Assembly (NCBI GenBank): GCA_963691705.1 | Contig: OY829546.1 | Coordinates: forward strand, 5,404,001-5,468,000 | Direction: 5' to 3' | DNA: 64,000 nucleotides | From: Viola odorata | Lineage: Eukaryota; Streptophyta; Magnoliopsida; Malpighiales; Violaceae | In this document: positions 48,474-60,239 of the stretch, one piece after another | How the letters are laid out: each line of letters opens with the position of its first letter | Numbering within the stretch: position 1 is the first letter of the stretch | Notes under the pieces: generated by a model | Database searches by the model: none | What the model was told of the DNA's origin: nothing | The model's input: the letters and a program-made list of their open reading frames with translations, nothing else | Program-made: the position numbers and the translations under genes

Positions 48474-49509
48474 CCCTGTTTGGCAGCGCGTTGCGTTTCA
48501 AAAAACTAATTTCGGAGAAGCCAAGTGAGTTTGTCATGAATCAATTCGTTTGGAGCAGCAGAAAAACTGAAACGCGCGACATGATTTTTCAATTTTTTTG
48601 GGACAAAATTATTGACTCCACTTTTTTATATTTACAAATATACCACGTGTAAATACCTTACTCTCCCCCTCGCTTCTCACCTCGCTCCCCTCTTCTCCTG
48701 ACATTAGAGAGTACAAAAGAAAACCTCGGTTTTTCACGAATTGATTTTACCCAGCAGCTCTCCTGATCAATTCTTCTACCCACCAACAGTCGATCAATCC
48801 TGCTTGATTTCTTCAGTGTCGCAGCCGTATTCCATAATCTCTGCTTCTTTTACTTTCAAGCTCAAACAGGAGAAATCCCTCTTTTTAGTTGTCGCCGGGC
48901 ACCACTGAACAACCGACCGTCTTTGCTTTCAGCTTATCTCTGAGTTTTATTCTTCCCTTCCTTTATTCACCAGGTATGTAGTCAATCTTCTTCTTCTTCT
49001 GCCTCTTTGTTTAATTGTTAGGGTGGGTGCTTTCTTTGTTCTATCTTCTGTGGGGTCTTGTGTAGTAATAAATTCTTGGTGTTTAATAATTAGAATTCTC
49101 TCGTATCGTAATTTCAATTAATTTTTTTTTAGGTTTACCGAGGAAATTGAATAAAGTTAATTTCATTTGAAGAATTCTTTGCATTAGTACGTCTATGTTC
49201 TGTTCTGTCGTTGAAAGATGAATAGAAATATATTTCTCCAAGCATTGTTTTCTATTTTGCATCACGATTCAATGTGTTACTACTTCTAATTAGTTGAAAG
49301 GAAACTAGAGCACTTCTTTCTTTGGTTCCTGGCATTGGATTTCATATTGTTGATTCCTGTCATATTTATTTTCAGTAATTTTGATATCGTTCAAACTCCG
49401 TTTACATTCCATGGTCATGATTTGCTGTTCTTTGGTGTGCATTCTGAAATTTTATATCACAACAATGTGTAATAGAAATTTGCAAATCATGTATTGCGTT
49501 TGGTTGCGA

Positions 49510-49785
49510 ATTGCCAAATTTTGTATTGTGTTGGTGTATTGGAGGAGTTGAAGTTTAAAGTTTAAACTTTTATGTTGCACTTGCTTAATTACTTTGTGAC
49601 ATTTCTCTCAAACCAGAGGAAGATCATAGTTTTTTAGTTTGAGGTTAATTGCCAAATTTTGTATTGTGTTGGTGTATTGGAGGAGTTGAAGTTTAAAGTT
49701 TAAACTTTTGTGTTGTACTTGCTTAATTACTTTGTGACTTTTTCCTCAAACCAGAGGAAGATCATAGTTTTTTAGTTTGAGGTTA
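49510..49785. repeat. Tandem duplication of a 138-bp unit
   Basis: Two adjacent, nearly identical copies (about 49510-49647 and 49648-49785), each running from ATTGCCAAATTTTGTATTG to TTTTTTAGTTTGAGGTTA, differ at only a handful of positions. High identity points to a recent duplication inside the hAT-like element. Confidence 0.9.
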
Positions 49786-50547
49786 TTAATGTGAACGTGT
49801 TACTCATGCTTTCAATTCCTTTGTTTTCTCCATCCCCACACCATGTTAACTGATCCTCTCAATGCCTTAATCACCGCTATTTTCATGTCTGGCTCTAATT
49901 TCAATTGGAGTACAGATGCGGGTTTTGGAAACGACAAAGAATAGCTTCCATTTGTGAGACATTTGAAGGTACGTTTGTTATGCATATGTCAGATTTTGTA
50001 TGAGTTAGGATCTGGGTTTAATTTAGATTCGGGTTTGAATAAACTAACTGGGGAGATTTAGGTTGTTTGGATTGATTCTAAACTACTTAAATTAGACACA
50101 ATTGAGGTTGATGGAGAAGCAAAAGTGGAGAGGAGGGTTGAGGTTAGTACTTTTTGACTTGCATATCCATGAGATAATAACTTCCATCAGTTTATGCCTC
50201 TTTGTGTATTGCAATTAGTTTTATTTCGTATGCACAACTTATGTGCGACCATATTACCTTGCCTATAACTTGAAATAGTATGACAACTACCTGCAGTGAT
50301 GACTTGTGTATCCACCTCTTTTTTCCTTTATTCTTTGAAATGTTGCATCAACTATTACCCATCACAATGCAGCACTTAATACTAATAGAGACGTGTTGAA
50401 TCATAAATGTATGGCTTCAATCTTCATGCACAGGTTTGTCGTGTTCAAAGTTTCGTGAACACGCTTGACAATTTGAAGGCCAGAAACTCAAAGCCTTCCC
50501 GCAGTACTAGCAATGCAGTGTTAGTAACTACGAAATGGGAGACTTAT

Positions 50548-50984
50548 TGTCACGGACCAATCCTTGAACCCACAAGGATTGCGTTCGTGCGGCGTTCGTG
50601 AGGTTTTGTTACACGAACCAGCCTTTCAATCCCACCTTAGTTCTGCATCCACAAAGGAGTACATAGGTTAATAACCAACATGAGCATTCTATAACACAAT
50701 ATTATATAGGCACATATCAAAGTCCACACAAGGCACATATAATAATAGAAGGCATCTCTTTATTAAGTAAACGTTCAATACTGGTAAGGCCACAAAGGTT
50801 GCGGACAAGGGGGTCGCTCGCATGACCGACTCAAGACATCCCTTCCAATGAATAACCGAGCCTATGGCATAAGAGACTGATTACTCACTCTCCCAACCCG
50901 ATTACAAGGATTACAACCAAAGCCCTAGTTAAGGTTAAGCGGCCATAGGCTGAACAATGCCCCAAACAAGCTTAGACCTTAACA
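50548..50984. mobile_element. Solo LTR (437 bp) nested in the hAT-like element
   Basis: The sequence starts TGTCACGGACC and ends CCTTAACA, so it has the TG...CA (here TGT...ACA) termini of LTRs. It is flanked by 5-bp direct repeats CTTAT (50543-50547 and 50985-50989). A TATA-like stretch (ATTATATAGG) occurs near 50700. No internal retrotransposon domain flanks it, so a solo LTR left by recombination is the simplest reading. Assignment to Gypsy or Copia is not possible by eye. Confidence 0.68.
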
Positions 50985-51908
50985 CTTATAGTCCTAGAGT
51001 TGGAAGATTGACTGCTCCAGTACCCGTGCATTCCCCATGCTGACAACTATTGATATTTGTTTGGATGTTGTACATCCTGTTTCAATCTTTTTTTGACTTC
51101 ATTCAAATTTGTTGATCAAATTACTAATAATTTGATTGTGAGATTAATGCTTTTATAATTGTAGTTCAACAATAGAAATGTTGTCATTGAAATTTTTGTA
51201 CCACATTCAATTATTATATTTATGGCATTAAGTGGTAATAGTATCAACTTTATACTTTATTAAGCAAGACTAATTAAGTTTCATGTCATTCATTTCCAAA
51301 GATGGTACATTTTGATAAATCTAAAATAGAAATTCCAATTATATCATTTAATGTAAGATTGGATATCAATTAGTTAGTGACAATACCAAAAAAAATAAAA
51401 ATAAGATCCTAATATTTTAAACATTTAATAGACTATTTTAATAATTAAACTATATGGTAAATATTGTAATGTTACTTATTAACTTTTATGTTTATTTGAA
51501 TAATATGGAGTCAAAGTAGAAATTCATATACTTCTGCTATATTAATTTCTTAAAAAATGTATCAATTATTAATAAAGTTAAAAAAATGCATTAATATGTT
51601 ACATTAATTTCTTAAAAAATTAAAAAATTAAAAAAATATTATTGATATTAATGATGTATTCATATAAAAAAATATAGAAAAATATTTATTTGATGTTAAA
51701 TTGTATTAAAAATACACTGTCCTTTATCGTCATTTTACCTTTAAAATTTAAACCACAGTTTTAATCAAACAGTTTTCTTCTCACATAACATTTTTGAAAA
51801 TTATTTATCAAACAACTCAATATGTTGTCTAAAAGTAATTTTATATATAACACTTTTACCCACAATAAAATCTGTTTTAACCACATTATCAAACATGAGC
51901 AAAGAAGG

Positions 51909-53474
51909 ATGATGCAGAAAATGAAACTCCACTTTTGTTCAGTTGTGAATCGTGATGTCTCGTTGTCATCCAAGAAGAAGAAGCATAAGCGTCCTTACTT
52001 ATGTTTTCCCCTTTATTTTGAGAGAGAGTACATCTGTTACTGTTTTAGTTTTAGTTTTATTTATTTTTTAATAAAATTTTAATTTTAAATTCACAAGATA
52101 CTTTCTCCGTTTTAAATGAAATGACGTTTGAAATTTTTACTTTACGTTTGAGTAAAACCGAAAGGAATATATAATTTTCTCAAATTAAATAACGTTTTAC
52201 TATTTTTTAGGTGACTTTTTATCTAACTTTAGTACCTTATTTTTTATAATTTAAAAGAAATGATTAATAAAAATAATAAAATAGGTACATTAGAATAAAA
52301 CAATAATGTACTAGTGTCAAATACAAACTTAAAAGATTCTTGATATGTATAAAACACTGAAAGAAAATTATTTAATTTGAAACGTGCGAATTTCTAAACT
52401 AAAAAATAACAAAACTCAAATTTAAATCTCGACTTCACCTGAAAAAAGAAATAATAATAATAATCTATTATACTAATAAACAGGAAAAAGTCAAAAATTG
52501 CAACAATCGCACTTCATTTTACGAAACAAACTTTGTGATCATCGTGACGTGACATGGATGAAAAAAATCATGAAATATTTGTTAACCTAATTTGCCACGC
52601 CACCGCAAGCGTGGAACGTTTTTGGTGGGGTGTCCCCTTCCGACACGTCACACACTCCAATCCAGCTATATTTCCCTGGTTACCGAAACAAGATTCCTTT
52701 CGTTTATTTATAAAAAATAATTTAAAGTGTTAGATTCCATCTACGAAATAATAAAAAATGAATCTGATAGTGATAATCCAACCAAACCAAAATTCCCACC
52801 TACCAAGTTAACGTGAAATTATTAAATACACCTAACTTATACTCCCTCCGTCCCATATTAATTGTCATTTGTCACTATTCCGACCGCCTTGTAAAACGAC
52901 CGAAATAGTAACTATATGATTTGGAAAAAGTCCAAAAAAATTTTACAACGTATATTAATCCTTTACGTACGTTGAAAAAAAATCTCAGAATTTTTCGAGA
53001 TCATATAGTTACTATTCCGGTCGCCTTTGAATGCGTGTTGGGATAGTAAAATGACAATTATTTGAGTCCGGAGGAAGTATATTTTACGTTTTTCTACGCT
53101 CATATAAATCACGAGACCCATTCATAATTATTTTTTCTAAAAATTAAAAATAGGTTCACGTTGGTAGATTTGTATTAATAAATATAAATGAACGAATATA
53201 AAATTAAATACACACCTGCTCCAAACACATAGTATTTTTTTCTTTTATACAATAGGAATTTAACATATATGTGAAGAGGAGTTTTTATCCACAAATTTAA
53301 TTTGTGGTTAAGATGTATATGTGTGTATATATATATATTGTAGCTTTGGAAAAAAGGCACCACATTCCCACTAATGTACCTGTAACAATAATTAAAACAA
53401 GTGTCTGGCTGGCACACTCAACTCTTCCTCTTCTCTTGTTGTTGGAAAAAGAAGAGGAGAAATTGCAGAAGAGG
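51909..53474. other. AT-rich spacer and promoter region of the GGT gene
   Basis: Mostly AT-rich. It contains the foldback MITE at 52842-53077 and a single Stowaway-like end near 52100 without a partner. Upstream of the gamma-glutamyltransferase start the sequence has a (TA)n tract near 53325 and a purine-rich leader. Confidence 0.4.
52842..53077. mobile_element. Stowaway-type foldback MITE, family B copy 2
   Basis: The element is 236 bp, the same length as 18159-18394. It has TA target duplications and ends CTCCCTCCG on the left and, on the other strand, CTTCCTCCG. The two arms (CACTATTCCGACCGCC and GTTACTATTCCGGTCGCC regions) pair around a centre with ACGTACGTT, giving a long foldback. It lies about 400 bp upstream of the GGT start codon. 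Confidence 0.87.
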
Positions 53475-56400
53475 ATGATGACAGTGATGAGGGAGCAGAG
53501 CACTTCAGAAACTCCACTTCTGACCAATCCTCAGTCTCATCTCTCCTCTCTCCATAATCATAATTATAAGAAAAAGGATCATAACACCAAAGCTGCTCTC
53601 TGCTCCTTTCTTGCCTTCTTATCCCTCACAAGTCTGCTCCTTTCTTTCTTTCTTTTCCTTTCATCTTAATTTTTAATTCTGTTTTGGTGTTCTTTCATTA
53701 ATTACAATGAAAGATGTTTTCTTTTTTTCTTCTTTCATTAATTACAATGAAAGATATGTGTATCTAAAAAAAGAAAAAAGAACCAATGTTATAGTTTGTT
53801 GTTGGATTTTTGTAGGCCTATAAGAGGATTAGTACAGATCTTACTTTGATCGTAGCTAGTTTGATATCAGCTTTGAGAAATTTTAAGTCATGTACCGAAA
53901 GAAAAAAATGGAGTTAGTTTCTAACTATTATTATTAAAATCCTAAAAGGTTTTATTGTTAACAATTCACGAGTAAGATTGCATCTCATCAGTGGTAACAA
54001 TTGTTTCTTTTTTCCCAGATTGTCTTGTAAACTTGATAGTTGACCCAAGAATGTTGTCTATATATATAATTATTTGGGGTAAACATTGCTCTTTTGTACT
54101 TCAGTTGTAGGCCTAATATATGGAGGTGACTTAAGCTGCTGGCTGCTAAAAAGTGGAAACAGGTACGATGATAGGATCGAGCTTAAGAATGCTGACATTG
54201 TTGAGTCGGAGCATGGTGTTGTTGCTGCTGATGATGCCCGGTGTTCTGAAATTGGTGCGTCAATGCTTAGACAAGGAGGGCACGCTGTTGATGCTGCAGT
54301 GGCAACGGCTTTGTGTTGTGGTGTTGTTAATCCAGTGTCGAGTGGTATCGGGGGAGGAGCTTTCATGGTTGTTCGGTCTTCATCTACTTTGAAAGCTCAA
54401 GCTTTCGACATGAGGGAAACCGCTCCCTTAGCTGCTTCAAAGGTTTAGTTTGATGTCAAATTCGGTACTATCTGAAACTGTTGTGGAGATTCATTTGGTT
54501 TCTTTCTGCAGTAATGTTTGCGTGTGCGATATGTATGTTTTAAAGGTTGATTCATCTCCTTGCTATTTACTACGAAATGTTTCTAAACAGGATATGTATG
54601 CAAAAAACATGAGTAACAAGTATTTGGGCCCATTATCAATTGGAGTTCCAGGTGAGATAGCTGGCCTTCATGAAGCTTGGCTGCAACACGGGCATCTGGC
54701 TTGGAGGACTTTATTCCAACCTGCGATAAAACTTGCCAAAGATGGTTTTGTGATTGCTCCGTATCTTGGATCATCAATAGCTAGGAATGAAGGTAAAATC
54801 CTGAATGACCCTGGGTTGAAGAAAGTATTTGCACCAGAAGGGAAGTTGCTACAAGCTGGTGATCAATGCTACAATGTAGAGCTTGCTCGAACGTTGGAGA
54901 CAATTGCGGAACAAGGGCCACAAGCCTTCTATAATGGCACTATTAGTGAGAAGTTGGTGAAGGATGTAAGAAAGGCTGGTGGGATATTATCAATGGAGGA
55001 TCTGACAAATTACCGTGCGAAGGTAATGGATGCAATGGCTGCGGACATTATGGGCTATACTGTTCATGGAATGCCACTTCCTTCAAGTGGAACACTTGCG
55101 ATGTCTCTGGTGCGTGATATCCTTTCTCTTCTCATAGTTACCAGATGTCCATTATGCAACATTTGCACTGATTTTCTTAAGCAATTTTTGCATAATGGAT
55201 GCTGCATCTTATTATGGCATAGTTATGCGTTTAACTGATGCAGAAATGGTGAGTGATGTGGATTGAGTTCATGTAAACACAAAAATATTGCAGGTATTGA
55301 ACATTCTCGATAGCTTTGAAAGTTCTGATGCTGTAAATAGTAATCTTACTCTCCATCGCGTGATTGAAGCAATGAAACACATGCTTGCTGTCCGAATGAA
55401 TTTAGGCGACCCTGATTTTGTAGATGTAGCTAACTATACGTCCGAGATGCTTTCCAAATCTTATGCCATGAAGGTCCGTGAAATGATACTAGACAATACT
55501 ACTTTCCCTTCAGAATATTACAACAGCAGGTATGTGTTAGTGATTCAATTGGAATCATTCCCCACTCGCCAATAACTCTTGATTCTAAAGCTGTGAGAAT
55601 GTAATTTACAGGTGGAGTCAACTTACAGATCATGGAACAAGCCATTTCTGCATTGTTGATGCTGAACGAAATGCTGTATCGATGACTACAACTGTAAATT
55701 ATGGTTTTGGTGCTGGATTGCTCTCTCCTTCTACTGGTATTGTACTCAACAATGAGATGGGTGACTTCTCAGCACCCTCAGAGATATCCCCGGACATGCT
55801 TCCTCCTGCTCCGGCAAATTTCATTGAACCTAACAAAAGACCATTGTCTTCCATGACTCCTATCATTGTTACCAAGGTCAGCTATGTTTTGCCTTAAAGC
55901 TGAAAGTTGGCCTGGATCACATATCAGGTGTATTGTTACTTGTTAGTGAAGGATTTGTACATTCTTCGAACTTTTGCACTAACCTTAGTAAACTCGGCAG
56001 GATGGTGAGTTGGCTGGAGTCATAGGTGGTAGTGGCGGTTTGATGATCATCCCGGCAGTTGTACAAGTTTTTCTTAATCATTTTGGATTGGGGATGGATC
56101 CTTTAGCTGCAGTTCAGAGTCCAAGGGTCTACCACAGGGTTGTTAACTTCTTCATGAAATGCAACTTTTACCAATTTTACTTCCTTTGAATAACATCTTG
56201 TGGATTCTAACGTTATAAATGTTTTTGCGGTTGTCTATGTGCAGTTAATACCGAATGTTGTGCACTACGAGAACTGGACAGTGATCGATGGTGAACACAT
56301 TGAGCTTGCGGAGGAAAACAAACTTTTCTTGAGAGCAAGAGGTCATGAATTGCAGGGAAAGGCAACGGGCGCAATTGTCCAGCTTGTTGTGCAGAGGCTT

Positions 56401-56532
56401 GATCAGAAGGCTGTTGTTCCTGTTGACACAGGCCGTAAAATTGGAAGAAACCGTAAAAATGCTCCGGTATTCCACGGAATTCTCACCGCAGTAAGCGATC
56501 CAAGGAAGGATGGAAAACCAGCATCCGCTTGA
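53475..56532 (+). CDS. GGT4: Gamma-glutamyltransferase (glutathione hydrolase), GGT4-like
   Basis: Removes the gamma-glutamyl group from glutathione and glutathione conjugates. Arabidopsis GGT4, in the matching neighbourhood, is vacuolar. Seven exons (53475-53631, 54105-54442, 54591-55109, 55294-55529, 55612-55876, 56001-56138, 56245-56532) give 646 aa. A Ser/Asn-rich cytosolic N-terminus precedes an uncleaved-looking hydrophobic anchor (about residues 41-61), consistent with a type II protein. The large-subunit signature includes VAADDARCSEIGASML, GHAVDAAVA and AFDMRETAPLAASK. The self-processing nucleophile Thr426 lies in DHGTSHF, and GGSGGLMIIPAV forms the oxyanion/substrate region. The first intron donor (ACAA|GTCTGC) is weak but is the only GT that fits. 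ATG 53475 is chosen as the first in-frame Met upstream of the anchor. Confidence 0.94.
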
Positions 56533-57939
56533 AATGGTGAAATCATGTGAAAATCCTAGAACGAAAGAGGCATTGTTGTCTTGGTAGTTAGCTGTGCAAC
56601 AAGTATTGACACTTGTAAACGATCTTTTTTTTAAAACAAATCCCTTTCAATTGATAATTTCTAAAACGATGACACTTTTGTATATATCAAAATTGAAACA
56701 AGCATATGATAATAATGACATTTACAAAGTAAAAATGTGTTGAGAAAGAATCTATATTCATTTTTCCGTAGGGGGTATATTTTGATCCTTTGAATTTTTT
56801 TTCATTAGAAGCAAAACAAACTCCCATCTTAATTCCATCAATTTTTCATTAATCATAATTATACTTCTACCAACAAATTATCGATATGAGTGATTTGACG
56901 TTATCATCTGAAAATGAATAATATGGATACGTTTTGTGTAATTTTCTCAATACCAGAAAAAAAAAGTAATATTGCAAGTTTAAAGTAGTCCTAGTGGGGC
57001 TTGCGTTAAGTTGTTAAAGAGTTTTGGCTTCCCTCGTACATACTGAGAAAATCAATACCAAAAAAAGAAGCATAAAAAAATCCGACCAATGTTCCGACCA
57101 GTAGTACTGGATTCTCTCTTCTGCAAAGCATAACGCCATCGCCTTCCTTAGAATTCTCTCTCTCTCTCTCACTCAATACTATCAGAAGTGAGGCACTCGG
57201 TTTACGAGCTCTGAACATCAATTGCAGACGCTTCGATCTCTTTTCTCTTCTCACCTTTTAGTTTTATCATTTTGTTTTTGGGTTTTTTTTATCTCAGGTT
57301 TTGTGGGTTCGATGATGGTGGTTCTGATCTTTGTTTGAGGTATGCTTTATTCTCTTTGTGTTATCTTATAAAAACTGTTCATGATTGTGCTTAACTAGTT
57401 TCCATTGTCAATCTGTATCTTGTGTTGATAGTGGTGGGGACTGTTTAGGCGATAGTTTTGGATTTCTATTGCTGATAGATCGGTTAATTTATAATCAGAT
57501 CAAAATAAAAGGGCAGTAGCTGATTGGTGGCTCAATTCAAGCTATAGAATCTGTTAATTTGTGCATAGTTTTGAAAATTACTGCATTTTTAATGTATGCA
57601 TGTACTTTTGGTATTCCATTTTGTGTGTGAGAAAATGGTTCTATAAACCTATTATCAAACTAAAACAGTGCTTGACTCCTTTCCATGGCCTTAAGTGTTG
57701 TATATGAATGGTGGATCATAGGTAGCATTTAAACCAATGAGTTTTTTAATGCATAAATTACAGATAACTTCTATATGATTGTGGTTGTGTTTTTCGTTCC
57801 CATTTTTCTCACGTTGCTTGTGTATTTGTAGCTGCAGCATCTTCTTGGCGCAAGACACTAGTTCACTCTAAAGCAACAGATTGGTTAAAGCTGAAGCGGT
57901 TTCAACTGTTTTTTGGGCACTGCCAGAATACACAAAAAA
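56533..57939. other. Spacer and leader of the BTB gene
   Basis: Non-coding. A CT repeat near 57155 and a likely 5' exon (about 57180-57338, donor ttgag|gtatgc) belong to the BTB gene. A leader intron would end with the acceptor tgtag near 57830. Confidence 0.45.
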
Positions 57940-59654
57940 ATGAGAGGGCATAGGAGCGAGGCTTCCCATGTGGAGACTGACACAGAGTCAGAATCGGATT
58001 CTGATATGATGCGGTGTATATCATGCAAGGAAGAGTATGGGCGATGTGACGCTGGCACCTGCAAAGAGTGTTATGAGGAAGCAAGTGAGACTGAAGAAGA
58101 GTTGAAGCGAGAGATTGAAGATCTCAAAGCCAAAGTTGCTTTCTTGCGCTTTTTCTCCCCACCCGATCTCCACCACCATTACAGGTCCTCTACGCTCTCC
58201 TTCACTGATGTTGTATTAGTTGCCGCTTCTGATGATGGCCCTAATGGATCTACCATCCCTGTTCATGCACATAAGGCCGTTTTGGTTAGTAGCCGTCTCC
58301 CAATTACGTACATAACCATTGTTTTCATGGAATCACTATTTCCCTTTAACCTGGCTTGATGAATTATCTACAACAAAGTTGCAACAGATGGATGCCTCAG
58401 TCCTGCTTTTCCCATCTTCATCAATCTCCATAACTGTTCTCAATTGATTCAGCAAACTACTCTAACTAAATTATGTTTGTGCCACAAGGGGTCTTTATTT
58501 TCTTGTTTCCCCTGAAAGAAAATCATAAATTAGTTGAGAATTACATTCCCGCCTGTGTCAGCAACAACTTAAAACATGATTTGATTAACTTGATTGAAAC
58601 TTCATGCTCTATATAACAACAGAAGAAACTGACAAAAAATCTGGATAGTTTTTGGTGTGAGCAACTTTTTGTGAGGAAATGTTGACCAAATGCCATGTGT
58701 GAGTTATACGACATAGCCTGTTGTTATTTCACTGAGTATTTACTGATGGGATTTTCTTTTCATTGACTGTGGCTGCTGATAGCTTCAGTGCTTTTATTGC
58801 AATGCTAAACCATCATTCGGGATATTATCTGTTTTAGTATCATGAACGTAATACATTTGTGATGTACCTTTGTTTCAGTACATACTATTTTATCTATCCA
58901 CCAGCAATAGACATATGAATCTATGTAAAGTAGCTCATAATTGGACCATGTGTTACATAAAATTCACTACATACAATTCTATTTATTTGGGCCTGTTCAC
59001 ATTTTTTGTGTTTTGATATGGTCTCTGTTTTCTGTTAATTTGTGTTATATTTTACTCTTTTGACTCATCATTTGTGTTCATATCTGTCTTAACCGTGAAG
59101 ATTCAGCTTCACATTGGAACAACATGATGCACATTTGGCTAATTTCTCTTCTATTTCGATACCTTGTAACAATTTTTGCGCATGGTCAGGTGAGCCGTTC
59201 CCCAGTGTTCAAAGCAATGCTTGAGAATGAGATGGAAGAAAGCCGGAGTGGCACCATCAAGATTAATGATGTATCATATGACGCCCTCCGCGCATTTGTC
59301 AACTATATGTACACTGCCGAGGCATGTCTTGATGAGCAAATGGCCTATGATCTCTTAGTGTTGGCTGAAAAGTACCAGGTGAAGCATCTCAAGGCATATT
59401 GCGAGAAGTTCTTGGTGTCCAAATTGAACTGGGACAACTCAGTTATGAGCTATGCTTTCGCACACCAGCACAACGCGAAGCATATGCTTGAAGCTTCGTT
59501 GTCGTTCCTTATTGACAACATGGACAAGTTTACCAAACGGGAGGAGTATATGGAGCTTGTTGAAAAAGATCCCCGGCTCGTAGTAGAGATATATGAAGCG
59601 TATCTTTCCAAACAGGTTAATACAGCTGCACACAAGGATTCCACGAAGCCGTGA
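57940..59654 (+). CDS. BTB/POZ domain protein (At4g08455-like)
   Basis: BTB proteins of this kind can act as adaptors of CUL3 E3 ubiquitin ligases. Two exons (57940-58284 and 59190-59654) give 269 aa. After an acidic/Ser-rich start comes a Cys cluster, C-X2-C-X6-C-X4-C-X2-C (Cys26, 29, 36, 41, 44), which looks like a small zinc-binding knuckle. A short coiled coil follows (EEELKREIEDLKAKVAFL). The BTB fold runs from about residue 85 (FTDVVLVAA, VHAHKAVL, SPVFKAMLENEMEES, YDALRAFVNYMYTAE) to about 200. The C-terminal helices (YCEKFLVSKLNWDNSVMSYA) complete the plant-type extension. The single coding intron splits HKAVL from VSRSPVF at a usual position. The gene is complete. Confidence 0.94.
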
Positions 59655-60239
59655 CCAAAGTCTTTTTATTCATTCATTTATTCTCGTTTTCAAGTTTGGT
59701 TTCGTTAATATGGTGGTTAGATCATTTCCTTTGGATATAAATTCTTGATTTAGATAGCTTGGCATCCGACCCAAGGTTAGGTTGGCGGGAGGATTTCATA
59801 GAAGTATCAATGAGCATAAAAAGAAATTGTACTTGCCATGACTTCAATTGTTGGAAATGCCAATGTTGCCTTTCTTTCTTCATTCCAGTGATCAGATTCT
59901 TTGATGACATGCTTTTTTGAATGTAACATGCACGTATTAATTCTTCAATACAAGCTTATGGAACCACAGCAAACATAAACGTAATACACGAGCACACCAC
60001 AAAATTAGACATCCAGATCGACTATTGTTTGCCAAGGAAGACTCTCCTAAGCACAAAATAGGATGAAATTTTGACAAAGCACTTTCAGATACTGAATAAC
60101 AGCGCCGCATTTTTCATTTATCATGGAAAGGAAAATTTTACACACCCGTTGGTTTATTGTACAATCAAGGTGAACAAAAACTACAAAGGCCTCATGAATC
60201 AATAGAAAAAGGATGGCATTTTTTTGATGTCTTTCTTCA
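59655..60239. other. Convergent 3' regions of the BTB and AP-4 sigma genes
   Basis: The two genes point at each other across 585 bp. Only untranslated and spacer sequence is visible. Confidence 0.5.

Larger units (their letters stand above)
48474..51900. mobile_element. 3.4-kb hAT-like element with nested insertion
   Basis: The block is flanked by perfect 8-bp repeats AAAGAAGG (48466-48473 and 51901-51908). The left end CCCTGTTTGGCAGCGCG and the right end read from the other strand, GCTCATGTTTGATAATGTG, align with nearly all differences being C/T or G/A changes, as methylation-driven decay would give. Inside, the left 1.5 kb looks like an intron-containing leader (donor near 48973, acceptor near 49915, donor near 49968, acceptor near 50438), but no transposase ORF is visible. 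A 138-bp tandem duplication (49510-49785) and a solo LTR (50548-50984) lie within it. Either a deletion derivative of an autonomous hAT or a large non-autonomous element. Confidence 0.7.

Noticed and set aside
52100..52210. Stowaway-like end (TACTTTCTCCG)
   Set aside because: No inverted partner was found within a plausible distance.
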